Assembly (NCBI GenBank): GCA_902363445.1
Contig: CABJAB010000003.1
Location: 454,129-518,128 of the forward strand
Reading direction: 5' to 3'
DNA length: 64,000 nucleotides
Source of the DNA: Lachnospiraceae bacterium
GTDB lineage: Bacteria > Bacillota > Clostridia > Lachnospirales > Lachnospiraceae
The translations under genes were made by a program, and so were the position numbers. Each line of letters starts with the position of its first letter. The first letter of the stretch is position 1. Under the pieces are notes generated by a model. That model was not told the DNA's origin. It saw only the letters and a program-made list of their open reading frames with translations, and made no database searches. This document shows positions 28,240 to 36,867 of this stretch, in pieces.

Positions 28240-29442
28240 TCATTCTGCGGCGGTGGAAGTTGTTTCCTCCGTAGAACCGGTATTTTCAACCTCTACCACA
28301 TTCTGCTCCAGGAAATCCTGGATCCGGCTCTCCAAAAGGATATCCATCAAAAGCTTTTCTGAATAGCTCGACTGGAGGGTTTCAAGGGTATACCCGTTCT
28401 CTTCCGCAAGCTTCTCACAGCCTTCCTGATATTCTTCGTCAGTGAGCTCCATATTTTCCTTTTCAACTACAGCGCGGACCAAAATCTGAGATTTCGCGCT
28501 GCTCTCGGCAGCCTTCTGGAGTTCAGACATAAATTCTTCTTCCGTCTTTTCCATGCTGCTCAGATATGTTTCCAGTTCCATTCCGTACATGGCCAGGCTG
28601 TTCTTAAACTGGGCCAACTGGCTGTCGTGGATGTAAGTAATGAGTTCTTCCGCGTCCTTTTTGAACGTGGCATTGTTCATGACCTTTTCCCAAGCTTCGT
28701 TGATCTTATTGTTTCTCGCTTCTGTCTTTCTGTTGCTTTCCAGATCGGATTTCACATAAGCCCGGTATTCCTCAACTGTTTTGTATTCGTCGGAAATTCT
28801 CTGAACAAATTCATCATTCAGCTCCTGAGGGATTTCCTCTCCCTGAACATAATTGATCGTTACAGTGAAAACGACGGCTTTGCCGTTCAGGTCCGAGTTC
28901 TGCTTGTAATCCTCCGGAAAAGTCAGGTTCAGTTCGACAGTCTCTCCAATATTCTTTCCCACCAGGCCGGATTCAAAGCCTTCGATAAACTGACCGGATC
29001 CAATGGTAAGGTTAGTTCCGGTACCGCTGCCTCCGTCGAAAGCCACGCCGTCGATCTTCCCTACGAAGTCAATGTTCACTACATCGCCGTCCTTCACGGT
29101 GCCTTCTTTGATTTCTTCATAGAGCGGCGTCGCGTTCTCTACCTGAGACTGAAGCTCCGCTTCTACCTCTTCATCTGTCACCTCTGTGTTCTGGGCCGCC
29201 ACTTCGATTCCTTTGTATTCGCCCAGTTCCACATATTCAGAAATATCTCCGAGGTCAAAAGCGCTGACGTATTCCGGCATTTCTGTCGTAGCAGCCGTAG
29301 TCTCTTCGGAACCTCCGGAATTTTCACCGGCCGTAGTCTCTTCACCGGCCGCGGTCGTTTTCTCTTCCGATTTTTTATTGCCGCAGGCAGCCACTGATAA
29401 AACCATGACTGCGCAGAGCAGCACTGCAATTCCTTTTTTCAT
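28240..29442 (-). CDS. FKBP-type/trigger-factor-like peptidyl-prolyl isomerase lipoprotein
   Basis: A 400-residue exported lipoprotein. The signal peptide ends in the lipobox SVAAC with Cys20, followed by a Thr/Glu-rich linker. An FKBP domain lies at about 125-210, with GDVVNIDFVGKIDGVAFDGG, LTIGSGQFIEGFESGLVG and the family hallmark GKAVVFTVTI. The remaining helical part resembles the C-terminal chaperone domain of trigger factor. It probably assists folding of secreted proteins at the outer face of the membrane. The C-terminus is a Thr/Glu-rich tail. It stands alone, convergent with the LtaS-like gene. Confidence 0.88.
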   Translation of the reverse strand: MKKGIAVLLCAVMVLSVAACGNKKSEEKTTAAGEETTAGENSGGSEETTAATTEMPEYVSAFDLGDISEYVELGEYKGIEVAAQNTEVTDEEVEAELQSQVENATPLYEEIKEGTVKDGDVVNIDFVGKIDGVAFDGGSGTGTNLTIGSGQFIEGFESGLVGKNIGETVELNLTFPEDYKQNSDLNGKAVVFTVTINYVQGEEIPQELNDEFVQRISDEYKTVEEYRAYVKSDLESNRKTEARNNKINEAWEKVMNNATFKKDAEELITYIHDSQLAQFKNSLAMYGMELETYLSSMEKTEEEFMSELQKAAESSAKSQILVRAVVEKENMELTDEEYQEGCEKLAEENGYTLETLQSSYSEKLLMDILLESRIQDFLEQNVVEVENTGSTEETTSTAAE

Positions 29443-29596
29443 GTTTGATTCCTTTCTCCCTTTCCTTGTTGTCTATTTTACATCCACCCTCCCGTTATAC
29501 CATAATCGTCTTTAAAAATAAAGAACTTTGTACCAGTTCATACTTTTTTCATATAAATACACGAAAAAAAATATCTGAATGTTTATAAAAAAATAC

Positions 29597-29624
29597 TTGA
29601 AATTCCTGGAAAGCCTGCTATAAT
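29597..29624 (+). promoter_or_regulatory. Promoter of the cold-shock gene
   Basis: TTGAAA at 29597-29602 and a perfect TATAAT at 29619-29624 with a 16-base spacer, giving a start near 29631 and a leader of about 130 bases. Confidence 0.75.
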
Positions 29625-29649
29625 GTAATTGTATTCACAGATTTAAAGT

Positions 29650-29711
29650 ATTCACATATTATTAGAGATTATGTTTACTAGGTGATCTGTAATAATATGT
29701 GAATTTTTTTT
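29650..29711 (+). promoter_or_regulatory. Terminator-like hairpin in the cold-shock leader
   Basis: Arms 29650-29664 and 29690-29704 are exact 15-base complements (ATTCACATATTATTA / TAATAATATGTGAAT) with a 25-base loop, immediately followed by eight T. It lies between the promoter and the cold-shock gene. The A/U-rich stem and its position suggest temperature-dependent attenuation or a folding switch of the csp leader. Confidence 0.7.
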
Positions 29712-29763
29712 GTGGAAACATTGTAACTCTAGAAATCTATATAATATAATGGAGGTACCTTAA

Positions 29764-29964
29764 ATGAATAACGGTACAGTAAAGTGGTTTAACTCTGAAA
29801 AAGGCTATGGCTTCATCACTGCTGAGAGCGGCGAAGATGTATTCGTACATTTCTCTGCTATCACAGGCGACGGTTTCAAGACTCTGGACGAAGGTCAGTC
29901 TGTGACTTTTGACATTGTTGAAGGCCCCCGCGGCAAGCAGGCTGCTAACGTAGCTAAGATGTAA
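29764..29964 (+). CDS. Cold-shock protein, CspA family
   Basis: A 66-residue single cold-shock domain with both RNA-binding motifs, KGYGFIT (RNP1, about 15-21) and VFVHFSAI (RNP2, about 28-35), preceded by [13 protein letters not shown]. It binds single-stranded RNA or DNA and melts secondary structure as a chaperone. The ribosome binding site GGAGGT lies seven bases before the ATG. Its leader holds a promoter and a perfect 15-bp hairpin with a T8 run, and it is followed by an intrinsic terminator, so it forms its own unit. Length and sequence are fully standard. Confidence 0.97.
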   Translation: MNNGTVKWFNSEKGYGFITAESGEDVFVHFSAITGDGFKTLDEGQSVTFDIVEGPRGKQAANVAKM

Positions 29965-29980
29965 TTAAACCAATCAGAAA

Positions 29981-30007
29981 AGAGAGCGTGATACGCTCTC
30001 TTTTTTT
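29981..30007 (+). terminator. Terminator of the cold-shock gene
   Basis: AGAGAGCGT (29981-29989) and ACGCTCTCT (29993-30001) pair around a 3-base loop and run into seven T. Confidence 0.92.
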
Positions 30008-30033
30008 GTTCCCATCCGAATGTCAAACGCCGC

Positions 30034-31851
30034 CTATCTGCCCACCTTAAGAGCCAGCTTTAAAAACTCAAATATACTCTCTGTATCCGACTCCCTGTAC
30101 AGGATCTCCCTGGCCAGCACCGGCCTGTCTGTGATGATGTTATCCACCTGGAGGCGCTTCATACGGCTGAGCTCCGATTTCGTATTGACCGTCCAGGCGT
30201 GGACCTCTTTACCAAAGTCATGGGCGCTCTTTACCAGGCTGGAGGTCACAAAGCTGGAACGGATGCTGAAAAAGTCTATATTCTCGTCCTCAAAGTAATT
30301 TCCATATGCCGCCGTCAGGATGTACCCTGTGCGGATATCCGGATTCTGTTCCTTTACCTCCTTGAGATACCGATAGCTTGTGGAGCTGAGCACCACCTGT
30401 GCTTCCATACCATGGTCTTCAATAAGCTGCAGGGTTTTTTCCACAAGCGTATCGCTCAGACGGTTGGCCTTCAGCTCGATATTCATGTTAATGCGCCCTT
30501 TGCACGCTTCCAGGGCCTGCTCCAGAGTCGGAATCTGAGTCCCTGTAAACTCGTCAGAAAACCACGATCCGAAATCCAAAAGCAGCAGATCTCCATACGT
30601 ATAATCCCAAAGCCGCCCTTCTGTCCCCGTCGTCCGTTTCAGGCTGGCATCGTGATGGACCACGATAATTCCATCCTTTGTCTCCTGAACATCGATTTCC
30701 ACATAGTCCGACATGGTGTCAATAGCCCCTTCAATAGCCGGCAGGGTATTTTCCGGGGCCTCGAAAGAATTTCCCCTGTGGGAAGTGATCTTCGCTTCAG
30801 AAATGATCGCGCTGGCTTTTACGGCGCCCGTATATACGCTGTCATACGCATACAGCGCCCCGGCCGCGGCCAGGCAGGAAATCACGATCACGGTGAATAC
30901 CCGGCGTATCCCCGCGGACAGATGATAATGATAGGGAGGAATCTCCCATTCATATTTTTTATTTTGATACCGGTACAGTAAAAAGGTCAGGCTGCCAAGG
31001 TTCAGATACAGGCCTGCTATGGACGCCAGAATCAGAGCAGCGATATCTATATCATTGCTGATGGTCAGAATCAGCGCCAGTTCTGTGGATCTGTCCGCAA
31101 AGAGGACCACTGCCAGGGCCGCCAGGACCTTCAGGACAAACTGTCCCACGTAATAGAGGAGATAGGCAAAAAGATTGGAGCCGGCCAGCAGCCCGATGGT
31201 AGGCAGCCAATGCCTCCGGAATATTTTTCTGCTCTTTTCCGATGATTCCCGAAACCGCACATCACGCAGGATGGAGATGGCCGGCACATACACATATATT
31301 AGACTGACGCAGGCCATGACTGCCATCAGGGCCCATGCCAATATCTTCACCAGCCGGAAGCCGGCCAGCTCCGTGACTATATAGCTGAGCGGTCTTATAT
31401 GCTTCACAAGGCGCAGCAGGATCCAACTGCCGGTCAGCAGATAAAAATTAGCATTGACAAGCAGAATCCTGGCATTTTTTGTCTGGAACAGCTCCACCAA
31501 ATTCTTCATGCCGAAGATCAGCATCTTTATGGGACTCATTTCTTCTTTGACCACTCCCGCCTGAAACGCCGTATACAAGACGCACATTTCCAAGCACACA
31601 AAAAACAGGCAGAGCAGCAAAAAGCCCGCCAGAACCAAAATGGTCACTGGCGAACAAAAAAACTTCAGGGCGTTTCTGGCTGTCAGATAACTGAACCCCG
31701 CTTTTTTAAGGGCAAAGGAAATTCCACGGCTGGCGGCCTCAATGAGGACAAATACCGTGAAAATCCGGTATAATATTTCAAATATGAGGATACTGCCCCG
31801 GTTTGTCCGGAGCATCCCCCTCATATCATGTATCATTCTGCGCATTCCCAT
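30034..31851 (-). CDS. Membrane-anchored glycerophosphodiester phosphodiesterase
   Basis: A 605-residue protein with a membrane part of eight or so helices (about 1-345, the glycerophosphoryl diester phosphodiesterase membrane domain) and a C-terminal GDPD domain outside the membrane. The catalytic signature begins SHRGNSFEAPENTL, followed by EIDVQETKDGIIVVHHD, with ELKAN and HAWTVN later. GDPDs split glycerol-3-phosphate from glycerophosphodiesters; membrane forms may act on lipoteichoic acid or lipid breakdown products, a reasonable fit with the LtaS-like gene nearby. It starts 10 bases after the ABC permease and may belong to the same operon. Confidence 0.9.
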   Translation of the reverse strand: MGMRRMIHDMRGMLRTNRGSILIFEILYRIFTVFVLIEAASRGISFALKKAGFSYLTARNALKFFCSPVTILVLAGFLLLCLFFVCLEMCVLYTAFQAGVVKEEMSPIKMLIFGMKNLVELFQTKNARILLVNANFYLLTGSWILLRLVKHIRPLSYIVTELAGFRLVKILAWALMAVMACVSLIYVYVPAISILRDVRFRESSEKSRKIFRRHWLPTIGLLAGSNLFAYLLYYVGQFVLKVLAALAVVLFADRSTELALILTISNDIDIAALILASIAGLYLNLGSLTFLLYRYQNKKYEWEIPPYHYHLSAGIRRVFTVIVISCLAAAGALYAYDSVYTGAVKASAIISEAKITSHRGNSFEAPENTLPAIEGAIDTMSDYVEIDVQETKDGIIVVHHDASLKRTTGTEGRLWDYTYGDLLLLDFGSWFSDEFTGTQIPTLEQALEACKGRINMNIELKANRLSDTLVEKTLQLIEDHGMEAQVVLSSTSYRYLKEVKEQNPDIRTGYILTAAYGNYFEDENIDFFSIRSSFVTSSLVKSAHDFGKEVHAWTVNTKSELSRMKRLQVDNIITDRPVLAREILYRESDTESIFEFLKLALKVGR

Positions 31852-31861
31852 CCACTCCAGA

Positions 31862-33154
31862 TCACTGGTCTTTTTCCCGGCTCATTTTCAGAGCGCGGCT
31901 TAATTTAATGGGATTTCCGTACATCAGCGTACCCATGCGGTATATCTTCGCGCCACCAATGGCGGCCACAGCGATCGAGCCCAGCAGAAGGACCAAAGAA
32001 ACGGCTATCTCCCACACGGCGACATTGCCCATGGCGACCCTCGCGAACATGGCGTTCGGCGAAGTGAACGGAATGAAGGAAAGAATCTTCATCAAGGTAC
32101 CGTCACTGTTTGGAAGGTTAAAGATCGTCAGCAAAAAGCTCATGATAAACACAAACATCAGCGGCCCGGCCGTACGGCTCACATCCTCGGTCTTGGACAC
32201 CAGGGCTCCCAGCACTCCATAACAGAACGCGTAAAGCACATAGCCCAGGATACCGAATACTGCAAAAGCCAGGAGCACCTGAGCCGGAATCTGGAACACA
32301 AAATCCAGCATGCCGTTCCATGCTTCTCTGCTGGCCCCATAGGATGCCAGCGCCGCGCCGATGATCACGCCCACCTGCAGGAAGCTGGCCACCGTCCCCG
32401 CCAGCACCTTGCCAAAGATCAGGCTGTTGCTGCTGGTACTGGTCACCAATACCTCCATGGCCCGGTTGCTCTTTTCCTGGGCAACCGACGTGGCTACGGA
32501 ATTTCCATATATCAACACCATAAAATATACCACAAAAATCAGCAAATAGGTATATAAATAATTTTTTACGCTGTCTTTCCCCAGTACAACAGTCTCCGAT
32601 GTCATGGGAGTATTGTAGATTTCCTCAATTTCGCCCGCATCCGCTCCGATTTCCTGCAGCCGGCCCTGACGGTACATCACGCCCATGGCATAATCAAATA
32701 CCTCATTCACAGAATCACTGAAGCTCCTGTTTTTTACATAGTAACGGTAATCTGTCGGAGACTCCACCACAAAGCCGCACCGTTTTCCGTCCGCGCTCTC
32801 GGAATCTTCTGTCTGCCCGCCATTCTCCACGAGCCCTTTGACCGCCTCTTCCGAATCGGCTTTTTCGACCCTGGCAGAAGGGAACAGCTGTGCTACCAGC
32901 TCCTCCATCTGTCCGCCCTTATCGTATAAATATATGGTACCGTCGTATTCGCTGAGTGCTGTCTCTGATTCTGTCTTGGTGCTGCTCCCCTCGTTTCCTT
33001 TAAGCCCCGGAATGATTCCCGATAAGTCTATAAACGAAGGAAGGCTCAGCAAGATCGCAAACAGCAGCGCGAAGCCGACCGTTATCCCGATGTAAGATTT
33101 ACTTTTCACATATCCCTGAAGTTCATGTCTCCATACAATCCCAAACTGTTTCAT
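31862..33154 (-). CDS. ABC-2 type exporter permease (NatB-like)
   Basis: A 430-residue permease with one helix near the start (about 20-42), a long extracytoplasmic domain, and five to six helices from about 200 to 420, the topology of NatB-type ABC-2 permeases. AQEKSNRAMEVLVTSTSSN before the helix bundle is the characteristic coupling segment. It overlaps the ATPase gene by four bases (ATGA), so both are translated together. The substrate may be a cation, peptide or drug; the PadR regulator at the head of the operon suggests export of a toxic compound, which is inference. Confidence 0.87.
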   Translation of the reverse strand: MKQFGIVWRHELQGYVKSKSYIGITVGFALLFAILLSLPSFIDLSGIIPGLKGNEGSSTKTESETALSEYDGTIYLYDKGGQMEELVAQLFPSARVEKADSEEAVKGLVENGGQTEDSESADGKRCGFVVESPTDYRYYVKNRSFSDSVNEVFDYAMGVMYRQGRLQEIGADAGEIEEIYNTPMTSETVVLGKDSVKNYLYTYLLIFVVYFMVLIYGNSVATSVAQEKSNRAMEVLVTSTSSNSLIFGKVLAGTVASFLQVGVIIGAALASYGASREAWNGMLDFVFQIPAQVLLAFAVFGILGYVLYAFCYGVLGALVSKTEDVSRTAGPLMFVFIMSFLLTIFNLPNSDGTLMKILSFIPFTSPNAMFARVAMGNVAVWEIAVSLVLLLGSIAVAAIGGAKIYRMGTLMYGNPIKLSRALKMSREKDQ

Positions 33155-34068
33155 GCCTCGTCACCTGCTTTCATTACAAAGATATCGTTAAGGGACGGCT
33201 CATAATTTCCCGTCTGCTCCAGATCAATATCGGACGCGGCCAGCATTTCCAGCAGTTTCTTCTTAGCCTCTTTGCAGACCCCTTCCAATATGAGATAGTC
33301 CTTTTTCTTCTTTACCACCTTCACCACATCGCTGAATTCCTTTTCAAGCTTCTCTTCCAGGGCATCCGGCGGATAATTAGATGCGGAAATGGTCAGCCTG
33401 TTTTCCCCATAGGAGCGTTTGATCTCCCTCAGGTTCCCATTCAGAACGATCTGGCCATGATTGATTATGGCAATCTCCTCACAGAATTCCTCTACATAAT
33501 TCATCTGGTGGCTGGAAAAAATCACCAGTCTGCCCAGAGCGATCTGTTCCTTGACTACGTTCTTAAGTATTTGTGAGTTCACCGGATCAAGACCGGAAAA
33601 CGGTTCATCCAGGATAATGATATCCGGATTGCATATCAAGGTCTGCGCCAGCTGTACCTTCTGCTGGTTGCCTTTGGAAAGCGTCTCCAGCTTCCGGTCC
33701 GCGTACTCGCCGATGCCCAAGCGTTCCAGCCATGCTTTACCGCTCTCTTTCGCTTCTCGCTGGCCCATCCCCCTCAGATTGGCAAGATAGACCATCTGCT
33801 CCATAACCTTCTTTTTCGGATACAGGCCGCGCTCCTCAGGCAGGTAACCGATCTTATACTCTCTTGGAATGAACATTCGCCCATCCATAAGAATTTCCCC
33901 GGAATTCGCCCGAAACACATCCATCAGGACGCGGATCGTCGTCGTCTTTCCCGCTCCGTTCCTTCCGAGAAGCCCCAGCGCTTTTCCATTCTCCACTTCA
34001 AAGGAGATGCCATGGAGGATCTCTTTATCGCCAAAGCTTTTCCTAATCTCTCTCACTTCCAGTTTCAT
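33151..34068 (-). CDS. ABC exporter ATP-binding protein (NatA-like)
   Basis: A 305-residue ATPase with Walker A GLLGRNGAGKTTTIR (32-46), signature LSKGNQQKVQLAQ and Walker B IIILDEPFSGLDP, followed by the switch histidine in IFSSHQM. The C-terminal extension from about 215 is shared with NatA-type exporters. It pairs with the permease gene that overlaps it. The signature is a slightly altered LSKGNQ rather than LSGGQ, common in this subfamily. Confidence 0.93.
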   Translation of the reverse strand: MKLEVREIRKSFGDKEILHGISFEVENGKALGLLGRNGAGKTTTIRVLMDVFRANSGEILMDGRMFIPREYKIGYLPEERGLYPKKKVMEQMVYLANLRGMGQREAKESGKAWLERLGIGEYADRKLETLSKGNQQKVQLAQTLICNPDIIILDEPFSGLDPVNSQILKNVVKEQIALGRLVIFSSHQMNYVEEFCEEIAIINHGQIVLNGNLREIKRSYGENRLTISASNYPPDALEEKLEKEFSDVVKVVKKKKDYLILEGVCKEAKKKLLEMLAASDIDLEQTGNYEPSLNDIFVMKAGDEA

Positions 34069-34118
34069 CTCAATATTCCTTTCTTATTGATTTGTCAGAT
34101 TTTTCTGTCTCAACGCTA

Positions 34119-35216
34119 TTACATAAGGGCGCCTACGATGCCTCCAATGACAGCGCCGATCAGCCCGCATACCACCATGAACACTGCCATGCCTCCAAAA
34201 GCGGAGGTAATGCGGATTCCTTTTTTATACCGTTCATCATTGAGCAGGACCGCTCCGGATCCAACCTCGGCGCGATACAGGATATTCCGGCTCTCCACAG
34301 CGCCCACAAACTCCCATCCTGCGGCCTCAGCCTCCCGGAGACTCTGCACCTGCCAGTCATTGTTGCAGCCCTCCCAGTCCTTTCCATCCTTGAAAACTCC
34401 CGCTCCTGCCTTCTTCCTCCGTTTATTAGTCAGATATCTGGTATCCATCATATAAGAATACCGGCCCGGCTCGCCTTTGGAAAAGAAATAGCGGAATATC
34501 CTCATATCCTTGACATGATATCCTTCCTGTGCTTTTTTCTCCAGGAACCGCTCCAGACCGCCGATCGTCAGAACCACTTTTCTGACTGTCACCATATCGT
34601 TTCTTCCATACAATGCGGTCCATTCTTCCAGAGACAGCCGGAGCTCTTTTGCATACAGATTTCCCCATCTCAGGAAAATAATACATAGTATCAGGCAGAC
34701 TGCCACATATATCATAGAAAATGCCGAAAACCAGGCAACCTCCTCTGTCCCCGGACTGTAGTAAAAGCAAATGCCCATGAGCAGAATAAAGATATCGATC
34801 CAGATGAACAATTGGACCTTCATCATGAAAAAGCTTCTGTACCGTTCCGCCCTCCTGGCTCTGTCCTCCGGGCTGTCATAGAGCTCATTGACCTCCCCTT
34901 CTGCATACGGCTTCGCCAGATAGTAATTCTGTCCCTCGTCGTGGCATACGGTCTTCCATCCCATCTCTGCGGCCATGTCCATCAGGTCGGTCTTTTCCTC
35001 GATTTCTCGCTTTGTCGGGTTCTTTGATAAGTCAAACCGTTCCACATCATAGACCATATGGACAGGCTCGCTTTTATCAAATGTATAGAACACCCCCATC
35101 GTGACATCTCTGAGCAGCCATCCCTTTTTGGACTGTTCTTCCAACCAGAGGCGTTCTTTCATGAGGCTGATATACCACTTAAAAACCTTTTTAGTGTCAT
35201 TCTTGTCCTGTCCCAT
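34119..35216 (-). CDS. DUF2812 membrane protein
   Basis: A 365-residue protein with two DUF2812-like units. KKVFKWYISLMKERLWLEEQ and GWLLRDVTMGVFYTF open the first unit, followed by two central helices (about 150-200), then a second repeat with GGLERFLEKKAQEGYHVKDM and a C-terminal helix. DUF2812 genes commonly sit next to PadR regulators, and here the start overlaps the padR gene by 20 bases. The function is unknown; it may sense or shield the membrane in the response controlled by PadR. ATG at 35216 was chosen because GGGAG precedes it by eight bases. Confidence 0.85.
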   Translation of the reverse strand: MGQDKNDTKKVFKWYISLMKERLWLEEQSKKGWLLRDVTMGVFYTFDKSEPVHMVYDVERFDLSKNPTKREIEEKTDLMDMAAEMGWKTVCHDEGQNYYLAKPYAEGEVNELYDSPEDRARRAERYRSFFMMKVQLFIWIDIFILLMGICFYYSPGTEEVAWFSAFSMIYVAVCLILCIIFLRWGNLYAKELRLSLEEWTALYGRNDMVTVRKVVLTIGGLERFLEKKAQEGYHVKDMRIFRYFFSKGEPGRYSYMMDTRYLTNKRRKKAGAGVFKDGKDWEGCNNDWQVQSLREAEAAGWEFVGAVESRNILYRAEVGSGAVLLNDERYKKGIRITSAFGGMAVFMVVCGLIGAVIGGIVGALM

Positions 35217-35550
35217 CTTTAGGCTCCCCCTTTCCCAGAATCTCCAGGCCATTGCCCAGCTGGTATTCCAGACGTTCTGTCTCCAGCCTCAGCACTTCTC
35301 TTCCCGTCTCGGTGATCTGATAGGTCTTTTTCCCATTCTGCTGTGAAACAATATCGATAAGCCCGTCTTCCATCAAACGGCCGGTCATTGTATAGAGGGT
35401 CCCTGTCCCCAGCCGTATCCGTCCCTCCGTAAGGCGGCTGACAAACTGCATGACGGCATAGCCGTGTCGGGGCTCAGTAACAGCCAGGAGCGTGTAATAG
35501 GTAGTCTCTGTCATCGGCCTGTATTTTTTTAATAGCGCCTCTGTCACCAA
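35197..35550 (-). CDS. PadR family transcriptional regulator
   Basis: A 117-residue winged-helix regulator. Family features are TETTYYTLLAVTEPRHGYAVM, LGTGTLYTMTGRLMEDGLI (the recognition helix and wing) and KKTYQITETGREVL. PadR proteins are usually repressors released by phenolic or other toxic compounds. It heads an operon with a DUF2812 protein and an ABC exporter and probably represses it: an operator-like array of TGTCGA half-sites lies just past the -10 element of its own promoter. Confidence 0.9.
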   Translation of the reverse strand: MVTEALLKKYRPMTETTYYTLLAVTEPRHGYAVMQFVSRLTEGRIRLGTGTLYTMTGRLMEDGLIDIVSQQNGKKTYQITETGREVLRLETERLEYQLGNGLEILGKGEPKDGTGQE

Positions 35551-35591
35551 TGCTCCTCCTCCTTTCAGAGTCTCGATCTCCTATCGCGCCT

Positions 35592-35627
35592 CGACATGTC
35601 GTCATCCAACATGTCGACCATCGACAT
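35592..35627 (-). promoter_or_regulatory. Putative PadR operator
   Basis: Two nested palindromes: CGACATGTCG at 35592-35601 and ATGTCGA-CCA-TCGACAT at 35611-35627. They share the half-site ATGTCGA and lie directly downstream of the padR -10 element, a position suited to repression. Confidence 0.65.
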
Positions 35628-35640
35628 ATTCTCTGTGCAT

Positions 35641-35670
35641 ATAATAGCATAACAAAAGAAGCCCTGTCAA
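35641..35670 (-). promoter_or_regulatory. Promoter of the padR operon
   Basis: On the minus strand TTGACA (35670-35665) and TATTAT (35646-35641) with an 18-base spacer. Confidence 0.7.
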
Positions 35671-35722
35671 GAGCTTCCTTAATTATCCATCACACCAATA
35701 TACAAGAGATACCACAGCCGGC

Positions 35723-36748
35723 TCAGACCAAAAGCCTTTTTACAGAATTTCTCCGTTTCAGCTCGATCTCCATCACCACACGTTTCCGCCCGATTTCTTC
35801 CTTCCTCAGCTGCTGTACCAAAAGCTTTGCCCCCTCTCTTCCCATTTCAATGGTCGGCCTGACGATGACCGTGATCCCAGGCACAGAATATCTGGCCAGA
35901 AGGTGGTCGTCAAACCCCACAAGAGAAATATCCTGCCCGATGACGGCTCCCCGCTCCGACAGCGCTTCCATACAGCCGATACAGGTGAGATTATTGACCG
36001 CAACGATCCCGGTAGGCCGCAGTCTGTCCGGCAGATCCCAAAGCTTTTTCATCCCTCTGTAGCCCGTATCCTCAAAATGCTGCCCTCTCATCATGAGCCG
36101 TTTATCAGCCGGGACGCCATACTCCTTCATGGCTCTCTCAAAGCCTGCGATGCGCTGGCCTCCCAGGGACGCCCCGGGAATCCCCCCGACCAGGCCGATG
36201 CGCGTATGTCCATTTAACAGAAGCTCTCTGGCCAGAAGATATCCCCCCTTCGCATTATCGATCTCAACGGTATAATAGTCCTGCCCCGGACGATAGCAGT
36301 CTATCAGGACCAGCGGTTTTTCCCACCGCCCGTAATCCATATCATCGGGATTTGCCGGTACCACCAGGACGCCGTCTACCAGCTTGGAAAAACGGCGGTA
36401 CAGATTCTCGAAGTCTTCCTCTTTAAAGTCCTTCGTGGAAAATATCAGCATCGTATACCCCTGTTCCTTCAGATATTCTTCCGCCCCCTGGATGACCGCT
36501 CCATTAAAATCATTGGTGAAATCCGGAACTACCATCATGATGGTCCTGGTCTGTCCGGTGACCATGGAAACTGCCAGGCCGTTCTGGACATATCCCAGCT
36601 CTTCCACCGCTTCCTTTACTTTCTTTTCTGTCTTCGGGCTGACCTTGTCCAGACCGTTTAACACCCTGGACACCGTCGAGATCGCGACTCCAGCCCGCTT
36701 CGCCACATCCTTGATCGTCACATCTCTGCTGCCTCTGTCCCTGTCCAT
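35723..36748 (-). CDS. LacI family transcriptional regulator
   Basis: A 341-residue repressor with an N-terminal helix-turn-helix and hinge (TIKDVAKRAGVAISTVSRVL, then VSPKTEKKVKEAVEELGY) and a periplasmic-binding-protein-like effector domain. It is divergent from a ribokinase/SIS/RbsD operon, and a perfect 22-base palindrome with a central CG lies between them, so it very likely controls that operon and itself. ATG at 36748 follows GAGGT; a start four codons earlier has no ribosome binding site. The effector sugar is unknown. Confidence 0.92.
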   Translation of the reverse strand: MDRDRGSRDVTIKDVAKRAGVAISTVSRVLNGLDKVSPKTEKKVKEAVEELGYVQNGLAVSMVTGQTRTIMMVVPDFTNDFNGAVIQGAEEYLKEQGYTMLIFSTKDFKEEDFENLYRRFSKLVDGVLVVPANPDDMDYGRWEKPLVLIDCYRPGQDYYTVEIDNAKGGYLLARELLLNGHTRIGLVGGIPGASLGGQRIAGFERAMKEYGVPADKRLMMRGQHFEDTGYRGMKKLWDLPDRLRPTGIVAVNNLTCIGCMEALSERGAVIGQDISLVGFDDHLLARYSVPGITVIVRPTIEMGREGAKLLVQQLRKEEIGRKRVVMEIELKRRNSVKRLLV

Positions 36749-36810
36749 TTTATACCTCATCTCTTATAACGATTGACCATTTTTCCAATCTGTGATAAAA
36801 TTAATGCAGA

Positions 36811-36832
36811 AAAATAAAAACGTTTTTATTTT
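36811..36832. promoter_or_regulatory. LacI-type operator
   Basis: AAAATAAAAAC-GTTTTTATTTT is a perfect 22-base palindrome with the central CpG typical of LacI-family operators. It lies just upstream of the TATAAT (36842-36847) in front of the kinase gene. Confidence 0.7.
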
Positions 36833-36867
36833 TAAATTTATTATAATATGGGAAGGAGTATTTTACA

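Noticed and set aside
35592..35627. TGTCGA motifs as Spo0A boxes
   Set aside because: They are arranged as symmetrical palindromes next to a padR promoter, which fits a PadR operator better than TGTCGAA boxes.
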